A DNA stretch of 64,000 nt from Liolophura sinensis. Taxonomy: Eukaryota > Mollusca > Polyplacophora > Chitonida > Chitonidae. Below are positions 27,501 to 39,500 of this stretch, one piece after another. A model generated the notes under the pieces. It searched no databases and was not told the origin of the DNA. It saw nothing but the letters and a program-made list of their open reading frames with translations. Each line of letters opens with the position of its first letter. Within the stretch, counting starts at the first letter, position 1. The stretch covers positions 34,391,265 through 34,455,264 of the forward strand of contig NC_088303.1 in assembly GCF_032854445.1 (NCBI RefSeq), written 5' to 3'. A program made the translations under genes and the position numbers.

Positions 27501-30500
27501 GATTTGAAATAAAGACAACAAAATAAACTCCAGGATGTCATATTGTTAGCTGGATTAGTCAAAAGAGCGCACAGCAAAAAAAACAAGGTGAATAACACAG
27601 CATTAGCATAACATCATCAGTTGTACTTTTATCAAAGAAAATGTCAAAAAAATAAATTCTATTATGCATAAACAGTGTATCAAAAGTAAGTTTCCCCCAA
27701 AACAATGTTTGATATGCACCAAGATATTTGCTCAATCATTGTGAAATTTTGCACCCTGAATCTCAGTAATCAAGTCTACACACTAGGAAGAATTAGCCTG
27801 TAGATACAGACGTGCTCCATTGAGAATATGCAAACGCATAATTGGTCAGATTTTGAAAATTCTACAAACAGATTAAAGATGATTTTGACTACGGGTACGA
27901 CCAGGTAATGTTAAGATCTGGTATAACCAGCACGCTTTTGTATCACACTGAAACAGCGAGCTCGCTGTGTTAATGAGGCATGTGATCAAATTTTGAGAGC
28001 TGACTAACCACTCCTGAAACAGATATCTAACATTATCAAGATCCGACACCGTCGTAATACGGCGATACACCGCTTGTTTCAACTGGTCCCACAGATGTTC
28101 CATGAGATTGAGATTCGGGGAATTGGCGGGCCATTGCATGTGCTCCATGCCTTCATGTTCAAAGAAGACATTTATCTCTCTGGCAAGATGTGGACGAGTA
28201 CTCTCATCCTTAAAAAGAAATCCATTGCCATCTTGAATCTGTTTGTAAAATTTTCAAAATCCGACCGATAATGCATTTATGCGTGATCCTTGGAGCACAT
28301 CTGAATCTACAGAGTATTCTTCGCTACAATGTGTTGACAACAATTGGGCAAATAAGTTGATAAATGTCAAACACAGATTTGGAATCTGTTCATTAAATCT
28401 TTGGCTTAACAACAAAGTCAGAGAAAAGTTTTTAAAAAAAATAAATAAAAGCATAACTCAGTATGATTATTGTGGTTATGAGTTTCAGCCTAATAAACCA
28501 AAATTTGATTTTAAATTCTAATTAAGTGGAAAGTGAGCACAATTTTTTTAAAAGGGTTGAATCTGTATCTCAAAATGCGATATAATAATATAGTAATATA
28601 TATATATGCACAGCATATGCAGAGGGTTTCTAGTTTACATGTGTTCTATTCGTCACTGTGCAGGTTCTCCACCTGAATGTATTTTTATCTGTCTTTGATT
28701 ACAGGTGTGCCCAGGGTTATAGAGGTAACCCCAGAGAGTTAGGTGGAAGGTGTGAACGCTCTACAGGTAACGACAAATTTTACACACAGTATTGACTTGC
28801 CTGAATACTCATGATGTCAAAGTGTGCTACTAAAGGACTGCAGCAGCTCCTCTTTAAGATAGCGTGTGACAGCCTGTAGACTCTGCACTGATTTGGCGCA
28901 TTTATTTTGCCAGTTACATGGCTGGGCCCGATTGTTCAGAAATGTATTGGCTTATACCGGTATTAAGTCATGTTATATATTTACAATTTTAACAATACCC
29001 AGCGACCAAAAAATCCATACATATATATGTGTGATATATTGTATAGTTGTGCATAGGATATAAGAGTAAAATGACAAATTTTACCTATGTGAAGGCATTT
29101 TGAAAAGTATTTCTATGCCACCCAATTTTAATTTTGTATCATGTTCTCACCATAAATAATGCAACATGGCATTTTTAAAAAAGCACCGGAGTGTATTAAA
29201 TTAAATGAAGTGACCTACCCTAAAGGGCTCTCATTATTGAAAGTTAGGTGTCAGAAAGTTGAACACTTAGAATTAGCCAAAGTTCACATGTATCACTTTT
29301 CTTAGAGATGTGTTTAAATGTTCTTGCATGTCCCAAAATAATATTGAGTATTTTGTCAGACATTGAGGTTTTCTCATTTGACACGTTTTATCACTTCAAA
29401 GAAAGTATTAGGAACACCATAAATTGACATAGATGTAATACCCTTTTTATGAATTTGGTTTTCTGTTATTGTATGTTGCCTTCTGGTGGAGTATTTGTTG
29501 TTTGGTCATTATAGGGACCTCTCCTTCATTGTTAATGTTTAGATAGAAAGAAAATTATCTCTTTGTGTATTTCAGACTCTCTGAGACCGAGAGTGTCTGT
29601 GACCCCAGTGAGAATCCAGGAGCCAATCGGCGGCACAGTGGTGATCAGCTGTCGTGTTGACGGACGGGGGCCGTTTAATGTTGTGTGGGCGCGTGCTGAT
29701 GGGCGCCCAGTTGCCCCCAGAGGGAGAGTTGGACCATCCAATGAGCTGACCATTCGTAACCTGGTACCTTCCGACAGTGGTCGCTACGTCTGCACGGCAA
29801 CCAATACGTATGGCAGTGAGAGAGACAACACTGAACTCACGGTTGTTGGTGAGTGAAGTGTGAGATAAGGGTAAATGTTGGAGTCGCGAGCTGATGTGAA
29901 CATGCAGGATATGCTTTGGGCTTCTGTATCAGCTAACAATGTCAATTGCACAGATCAGAAACAAATTCCACTCAGTGAACCGTTAGTCAGTAATTTTCTG
30001 ACACCAAAACTTCTTCTCTTCAATTCTATTACCTGGGTAATGTCTTATCCACTCTATTTATGACAGAGTGACATCCCTCTGTGACGTGACCCCATGCTTG
30101 TCATTTAGCGACTTAAATAGCAAAAGAAGAATTTAGGTGAAAAGTCAAATTTAAATAAATAAATAAATGAATAAGTCAGTAAAGTAAAAAAAAAAACAGT
30201 CTGCTTGAACCATTGGCTACTTTGCTTGGCTACTTGATGCTTTTAATTGCTGTGCGAAACACTAGTTGCCGATGAAAGTAGTGTGCTTTTCATGTTGCCT
30301 CTAAGGGTATTTCAGGACAGTACGCTTCAGTATATCAGGTACTCGTGTGGTTCATCAGCTGATCTAATGAGGCACTGACATGCCAGGCAATACTGAGCCA
30401 CACTTATCTGTGATATGTAATGATAGGTCCAAAATATCTGTGATTATCGGCCGCAAATCATCAGGTTTTAAACAAGGTTATTTTGTTCTAACCTGTTCAA

Positions 30501-33500
30501 AGTTGGTTTCTATCAGCATGGAACATGTAAAAGGAATGCTTCAAAACAAACACGTACAGACCCAGTATGTTTGACAAACGATTTTTGATGCATGAATTGG
30601 TTTGTGAAATCAGCAAATTGTCGAAGGGCATAAGAATCCAGAACCTAAATCTAAAACCGAGAAATAAGATTTGCCAAATTTTGAAGTAAACATGAACTGA
30701 CAATGCAGTCTTCTTTTAAATTAATTTGTCTTATAATTAGCACATTGTGCTAAAAGTTGCTTGCAAACTTTACAGTAGATGTTTGTTGTTGTGTTGACAA
30801 AGTCTAGGTACCACTCTATGAGAAGCTAAAGTGACCATTGCAACACCCCAAATTATTGATGCAAAACATATGTTTAGAGATATGGTGTAACAGCAGAGTG
30901 ATGTCCCTTTGTGACGTGAAGTTTTCGCATTAGGGGACGGTAGGGTCAATTGTTTTTGAAAATCGGTTGGTGTATAGAATATTGAAAAACTAATTAAACA
31001 GAATTAGAATAATTTTCTGAATTGTACTCATGGGTTTCATTGGGTGTTATATTTTACAAAAATAACATATTTTGTAGTTTTATCTAAATATGTATAGAGT
31101 TGTGTTAAAAGATAGACAAGTAGCCCTAGTGTGCCCTGAAGCATCAACATCAGTTTGGAATGTCACTCTTCACATCATGATGTAAGTCATATTACATAAC
31201 TTATCAGTTCAAATACTTTGGCGAAATATTCTTGAAAATGTCAGTTTGCTAAGCTATAGCTTTGTAGTGTTTTAGTTACTGTTAACCTGGTTGCTTTGCT
31301 TTGCTTCCCCAACCCCAGCTGTGGAGCAGGTGTCTGTCCGCATAGAAGAGCCAAAGACTGTGACTGTAGACCAGGGCCAGTCTGTCCAGTTTGTCTGCAG
31401 AGGGGCCAGCCAGGTCAGATCTGTATGTGTTAAGTATATGTTTCTTGTTTCCCCCCCTCCTTTTGGAATTTTCAACGCACCGCCATTCCCGAACTGCACA
31501 CTGTAACCACCCCAGCTCTCTCACTGCACATTTACAGTTTGTTTTTTTTTTAATATTTAATAATAACTCTGAATAACACAGTTCACATTTTATATTCAGT
31601 GAATTGTATTTTTTACTAATTTTTATAACAGTAGTTTTTTGATTAATGATTTCACAACGGCCACATATCAATATATTGGTATATCAATACTGATTAACAC
31701 ATTTGACTGCTCAAGGTAGTTTATTGAAAGAAGACGCACTGCCTGTAACGAGATCATTTCATAGCAAATGTACAAACATTCCAAAGAAATCCTTTGATAT
31801 TCAGCCTTGTATGAGCAACAGTCGTCTATTTGAAAGAAAATACAGTCAAAGTTATATACATAAAAGTTACCACGGGCTCTGCCCAATGTCCTTCTAACAT
31901 AATGTTGGCAGCCGTAGTACAAGTGAAATATTCTTGAGTACGGCATAAACATCAATCAAATGAAAGAATAAATAAATGTACATAAAAGCACTTTGACAAG
32001 ATCGAGGAATATTTTTGGCCAATCTGCTAACTGAATGGTGCTCCCCCTTGTCTGTGTCATTTCCCTGCTTTATGTTTGTGTCTTCACGTTGAAGTACATG
32101 TAGCAAAAAGTAGTTAACTTATGTGATTTTGTTTCGTTTTGTTGCTCTGTCAGCGTCATTGTGTTGTACTTTTATGATGAGATTATTTCTTGTGGCCATT
32201 ATCATTAAGGTGCCATACCATGGTCAGAAGACATTTCAGTTCAAAGTATGAAAGTGTGAGATTATTGAAAATAATAAAGCCATGTTTACACGAAGCAATA
32301 AGCCGTATTGACTCATTTGATTACTCCACTGAAAATATGACAAGCTCTGTTTCATAAACAGCTGTCACAATTGCAGCCACTATTTATTGAATTTTGCAAG
32401 ATTTATGAAATAGGGCTTGTCATATTTCATTTTGTACAAATCGCACCTTGTGAACATGGCTTAAGTCATTCTATCTTATGAGAACCACAGAGTACCTTTC
32501 AGATGGCTGGGTTTTTTTGGTGTTTTTTTTTTCTTGTTTATTAAATTGGCTTTGCTTTAAATTTGCTAGTTTTGCTTTGCAAGCTTTTGCTTTAGCTGGA
32601 TTAAATCTTGTAATTGTTCACTTTACAGCATTTTAAGACATTATATATATATATAGACATTGTATATATAATTGCTTCTTAAGTTAAAAGTCTTTTGGGG
32701 ATTTTGTTCTATATCCTTTCTGCAGCTTTCAACTTTTTTTGAAGTTTTTGTCATCAATGGAAAACAGATTAAATCACAACCTTATTATTGATCATTTATG
32801 TAGTTTATTCAGTTTTATTATACGATTTATATTGCAAGTTTTATGCTTCCCTTTGGTTTACATTTTAATACTGTATACTAATCTTTTACTTACCTATGTG
32901 AGAAAGGTACTCCGTGGGTTCTTTAGCAGATAATATCAGTGTATTTCTTGGTTACACATCCCTTTGATGTTGTGTGGCTTAAATTTGCACAGTTAACATG
33001 CTTACTTGTGAAATAGGCTGGCGCCCATTTTTTTTTATAATACATGTACCATGAGTATGTTTTTTTTTTTTTAGGCCAAAACCTAAGTTAATGGCTGCTG
33101 TAATGATAATCTTTATAGAAAAATGATTTTAAACAAAGCGATTTCATATTAGTATTTAAGTTTTGTGAATGGGTGCCCAGACCTGTTAAAATACGGAGAG
33201 TTTCACTGAAAAGTTTTCGGGAGAGAAACTCATTTTATTCAGACTAAACCAGTCTAACAGTATATAAAGCAGAGTTACTTTTCAGCTGTTTAAGATGTAT
33301 TACTGCAGGACATGTAAATGTCTGTTACAATAATCTGTGCTGATTTTGTTCTACACTTTTAAACAAAAATGATTGAATTTATAATTTTGCTGTCACTTTT
33401 TGCTGATGTGTTTATTTGAGAAAGAGGCCGTTCATTCACCCACTTCAAAAAGAGATCTGTACATTTCTACATATTCCCAGATTTCTGAAAACATTTGCAG

Positions 33501-36500
33501 ATGACCAGATGAACATGGTTACAAATTTGCAATGCAATTGCTTTGCCTTGAATGGGAAAGATGCTTTTATCCGTAATGTACAAAAATGAGCCCTTTTATA
33601 TTTTTATTTTATGTTTTTTATTGACCTCTGAAAATACTCTTATTTTCTGGTGAAATTTGTTGTCATTTACAGTGTGAGATTCTGTGTATTTAAAATATTA
33701 CCAAAAGAAATTTCGGGAAACATTTGGATGTTTACTTATCATGTCACCTGTCAGTACACAAAAACATCATGTAAGTGTGACAAACCTGGAATCAATTTCA
33801 TGAAGCATATTTAGTGTCAAGTAGCCCTTAGCTATGAAAGAATGAATGCTTGCGGTTTAACATTGTACTTACCAAATTTTTCAGTCATATGATGACAAGG
33901 AGTCATTTGGTGTGTGTACATATACTTCTTGTGGCAGAGCAAGTCCATGCTGCCAAAGTTCTGCCGTCACTGAAGTATCATGCCTAAGACACCTCACCCA
34001 GTCCTGTTTCCTTGCTATAACCTCTGAGTGCTGGGCGCCAACAATTTCATTTTTAAACTCCTTAATATGACCCGACCCGCATTTGATCATGGTTCTTCCA
34101 GTCTAGCTCTAATCAAAAGCCCATTCAAGTGTTCCCTCCTTAACTATAAAATGCACACCCCATTTCTACAGCATATTCTGTCACTGTAGTTAATGGCTAA
34201 TTCAGCTAAGTGTGCTTCATGAAAACCGGGGCGAGGTAGAGTACAGGAGCCTGTCACACATATTGTCCAGGTTAAACTGACATTTGGTCCAGCGAACCTG
34301 AAGTTACCTAACCCTGGCACACGCCAGTACATGGGTAAACTGTCTCCTTTAGACAATGTTATTACTGTGGTCAGTGGTTCTTCCTTTTAAGGTGTCCTAC
34401 ACACTGGCGTGGACAAAACGGGGTGGAAGCCTGCCAGCCAAAGCCTTGGACCAGAACGGTGTCTTGTTTATCCCCAATGTTCAACGTGAAGACTCAGGCA
34501 CATACGTCTGTACTGGCTCAAATGTCCACGGGATCTCAACAGACATTGCCATTCTCACAGTAGGATGTAAGTATATTGGGAAGAAAGATCCAAATAATTT
34601 AACATAGGCTCTCAATCACAAAGGAATTTGTGTGGTCGTGCGTGAAATTTTGATATGTTGGATGATTTGATTGACAGCTGTGAGCAGTTCTCCAGGGGGA
34701 GACTCCTTTGTGTGGTCGTACATGAAATTTGTGTTTGTTTGATGATTTGGTTGACAGCTACGAGCAGTCCTCCAGAGGTGCGCATTGAGCCCCGTTACCA
34801 GACTGTTGAGGTGGGTAACCCCGTGGAGTTCAGGTGTATTGCCACCGGATCTCCTCAGCCCACAGTCGAGTGGTCTAAAGGCGGTACAGGTCAGCTCACC
34901 CCAGGGGCTACCTTTGATGGAGGCGTGTTCCGTATTGCTTCAGTGACACGGGCCGATGAGGCGGAGTATTATTGTAAGGCGACTAACACCGCCGGCACCA
35001 CCACAGTCCGCACCATTCTCTATGTAACTGGAGGTAAGGCATAGTGTCCCTGTTAGGCATTGAGTAGCTCGAAAATCTGGTCAAGTGGATGGCTTTTATT
35101 TACTGATATGCTAGCTACCATTTTGGCTACCCATCAGCTAAGCTGGCTCCACATGCGATACTTAATGTCCAAATCTACTTAATATGTGGTCAGTCCACAA
35201 GTTAAGACATTTATACACCTTTTGCCACCATTGACACTGACTTTTGTCGGATATTCCCTCAGAAAGACGGAAAATAAGTTTTAAGTTACTCACCGCATGA
35301 TGCTGTCTGCCTGATTGACCTAAAATGGTACGGGGACCTCCATGTTCATGGGTTTTAGCACACCAGTACGGCGCAATGACCCTGGAGCCTCTCCCCAGTG
35401 CTGTAGCTGTGAGTTCAAGTCCAGGTCATGCTGGCTTCCTCTCCAGCCTTTACCTGGGAAGGTCTGCAACCTGCAGATGCTCATGGGTTCCCACCAGGCT
35501 TTGCCTGGTTTCCACCCACTATAATGCTGGCAGCCATCGTATTAGTGAAATATTCTTGAGTACGGCATAAAACACCAATCAGATAAATAAATAAATAAAT
35601 CAATTGGTACATAAAAATGTCACAACGTTATTTAAGTATTCCAATCTATAGAACAGCTCATTATGCAAAGGCGGATAACGATGTTGTTTTGAAGGCTTAT
35701 TGTAGACTGAAGTAGAAGTATGAAGTGCCAAATGCTTTTTAAATGATAAGAAATTGACGCTGTTTTTGTCAACTGAAAATTTCTGGTGAAGCGTACAGTG
35801 TTTTAAGGATTTTTCAAGCTCTTATATTGAGTGAAAGAAATGTGAAACAGAATTATCTGAATAAGTATGACATAAATACTATCCTTTACACATACGTGGG
35901 AAATATTTGTTAATAAATATCTAGATTTAAGAAGATTATATCTTGATGTTGTATTATAACTTCGTCTCCCATACCTTGTCTGCAGAGTCTGTCACCATCG
36001 ACATCATCATCAGGAACACAAAGGTTGTAGCACGAGAGGGTGGTACAGCTCGGCTGGAGTGTTCCACCAGAGACGCAGAAGCTGTGCTTGTCTGGACCAA
36101 GGCCGTAGGCGCCCTGCCACCAGGTACGTATGCACTCACATCTGTATCCACATTGTAGGCTGTCTGGAGGAGAGGAGGTCTTGCACCTGCCATGTATTTC
36201 ATGGTTTCTGCTGGATGCCAGCTTATCATGGCCAAAGAGGTTGCAAGTTCAATTCCATCTACAGTTCGATGATTGTCAGCTATCTGAGAAGGTGGCGCTG
36301 ACAAGGTTTTCCTCTTCCATGGAAGTATCAATGGTCAGGTGAAATTTATGACATAAATCAAAAGCAGAGCAGAATCCATCAGTGTATATTAAAGATGAAC
36401 TCTGATCTCCTGTGATTTCCAGCAACAAGCTCTTAATCCAATGATTCTGGTTCAGCTGTTGTTATTGCATACAACTCGTAAACCTAGCCTTCTTCATGTA

Positions 36501-39500
36501 AGTGAGAAATTCTTGAGCGTAGCGTAGAAATAACAATAGAATGGAAGTAAATGTGAAACCATACTTACGATGGCTCCTAAAATCATATTTGCCAAATAAT
36601 TCTTAAGGATCTGGGAAACCTAATTTTTCTTACATGCTCTGTACTTACATGTAGTTCATTTTGTATGCTAAAAGATGATAAAAGTTGTACATGTGTCTTT
36701 AGTGTTGTTGTTGCATCCCATCAGGATCTCAGCAGGAGAATGGGGTACTGACCATTCCGGATGTGCGACCAGCATACAGCGGTCAGTATGTCTGTTCTGG
36801 CACCAACCCATCTGGTGGCTCTGGTCGCTCTGTGGCCGTCCTGGAGATCACAGCAGGTGGAGAGACCATCAGTAAGTATAACGCACTGTGATTGTGTGGA
36901 GAGCAATTGCTTTTATATTGCAAATATGTAAGAACAGCAAGGTTGAACTCCCAACACTCTTCTCATCTTTATACATAACAGTTGGCATATTTGTCCAGGT
37001 TAAGGTCACTACAAGGTATCAGGTGTTGAGCTTAATAGTTTTATGAAAGAGCTGAAGTCTACCATAATGCTAGCTCATGCCATGTAAGTTAAATATATTT
37101 GAGTATGGTTTAAAATACCAATGAAATAAAATAAATAAACCAAACCTACGAAAACTAGAATTGCTTAGTTTATCTGTAAGCTGTGAAAAGTAGCCCCCTT
37201 TATGCATTTGAGATTATACCTTATGTTCGTGGAGAATGTAGAAGGAAGGTGTGATACATTGCGTGCTCAGGCTGGTGGCTACATCTGTTCTTGTCATATT
37301 TAATCTGAATTCTAGCAAATGCTTGCCACCACATTAGCATACATAAATATAGTATACCTGTATATCTCTGTTAAATTTGAAATTTTGTTTGGAACTTTGC
37401 CCAGAATAGCCTCATTATCTTGATATGGATCAAGACGATTAAGTACAAATCTGCTCTTCAACCGTCTGCTTCAAGTAAAGACATGTTAAACCTTGCCATG
37501 TTATGGTAATAGAAGTCTTTGGTGCCATGTGTTATTTCTATCAGGATTAATAATGTTCTGGTGATTGTTGCCAATCCTTTATTGATTGTTGCCAGTGTTC
37601 TGGTGATTGTTGCCAATCCTTTATTGATTGTTACCAGTGCTCTGGTGATTGTTGCCAGTCCTGTCATGATTGTTACCACTTTGCAGAAGAGCGTCCATCG
37701 GCGACAATTGACCCTGATAGACAGGAAGTGGCTGAGGGTCACACAGGTACCCTTCGCTGTATTGTTACTGGTGAGCCTAAACCTACAGTAACCTGGGCAC
37801 GTGCTCGAGGTGACCTTAGCCCTAATCACCAGGTGAGTTCAGCTATTGTCATAAGTGGTGGGAAGCGATGGATGGATTTTTGCCAAAACTCTCCAGTCAG
37901 ACCAGAGTTAAACATAATACAACAGTGGTTAAGGCCGGGTACTCCGATTTCCTCCACCCATAAAACTGACTGTCATCGTCAAATGAAAATTGTGAGGTAT
38001 ACAGTATACAGTCAAATAAATGAATAAATAAATGTAACAAACATACTCAAGCTTTTATTGTCATGCACTGATCTGCATCAGTTGTAAGTCAAAATGTTCA
38101 AGTTGTTTAAAATTTAACATTAAGGAATTTAAGACAGTGGGAGATCCAGTTGATCCAGACTGTGATAATGTTGCTGGAGATGTTTACAATCTCCACATTG
38201 ATAATTCAGTATAAAAAGCACTAGTTGAATATGTTACATTAAAAATTATGGTATTATTAAAGGTATAGTCAGCATGCAAATATGATAGTAAGGGACAATT
38301 GTATGTAAATCCTGTTATGAATCGTGGTCAGTTTTTGGAAAAAGTGAAAATTGTTTTAATGTAAAATACCCTACTAGAATCTTCCTGGCAATGTTCTTAT
38401 CGTCTTGCAAAATTGTTCAGGTTGACGGTGAGATCTTGAGGATCACCCAGGCAACAATGGAGGATCGTGGAATCTACGTGTGTCGGGCAGACAATGTGGC
38501 TGGGCGCGCTCAGGCTTCAGCTGTTGTAGAGGTGGCAAGTAAGTGTTTGTTCATTCCTGAATTTTATGTCTGAGTAAGAATTTTTAAAACTAGACTTCAG
38601 CTAATATGAAAAAAATGCCCCTTTACACATGCGCATGGGCAGCAACCACAGGACTGCAGTAAATTCTCTTGTTCTCACAGTTTGTGAGTCATGATGACAA
38701 TAGGCAGCCACATGGCTATCTGCACTGTTACATTGATGTCTGCATATCTGTATGTTTGAAATACGGGTGGATTTCTTCTGGACTCAGTCCACCTTTCTTC
38801 AACCCATAAACCTTACCACTCTAGTATATATGTACATTTGTGTAAAATTTCCCACAAGCTCTGCCTGTTGTCCTTCCACCATAAAGCTTGCCTCCTTCGT
38901 ATAAGATAAATATTCTTGAGAACGGCGTAAAACACTAAACTAATAAGTAAATAAATCATTTACATAAAAAAAAAAAAAATAGAATTAAGTTTGTATTTCT
39001 GTTGGTGAGCAAGACAGTTATAAATCTGGTTTTCTGGAATGGTTTTATTTGTCAAACCCATGTTGCTACTTTTTACAGAAAGTCTCTCTTACTTTTGGTG
39101 AAAGTCGCCAAACATACTGTTTGACAAATACACCATTCCAGAAAAACAGGTTAATAGTTGTTTCGCTTATTCTTTGCTTATCATATGGATGACTGACAAC
39201 ATTCATCCTCACATATCTGTTGGTAGCAGAAATTTTTGTGTTACAGTTCCAGACTTGTTGTTGTTATTGTGTGTATATTTGTAGGACGCAGACGACCCAA
39301 GATTGAGGTGTACCCTGAACCTGAGATGACTGTACAGAGAGGAGGCTCCGTGCTGTTCCAGTGTCGGGTCATGGCCGGCGACCCCCCACCCAAGGTCGTC
39401 TGGACCAGGTCTGTGTCCTCTCCCATCAAAAGCAAGGAAACAAAGAATTGCTTATGATAGGTGTTGAGTTTAAAGTTGACTTAGAGTTTTGTGTGATTGA

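Larger units (their letters stand above)
26950..28704. other. 1.75-kb intron holding two DNA-transposon derivatives
   Basis: Carries a TA-flanked MITE (27055-27444) and a Tc1/mariner deletion derivative (27786-28325). The rest is AT-rich with a short (AT)n run near 28598. Confidence 0.7.

Noticed and set aside
36059-36342. Overlapping open frames near Ig-4 as independent coding sequence
   Set aside because: They are shadow frames of the Ig-4 exon running into its intron.
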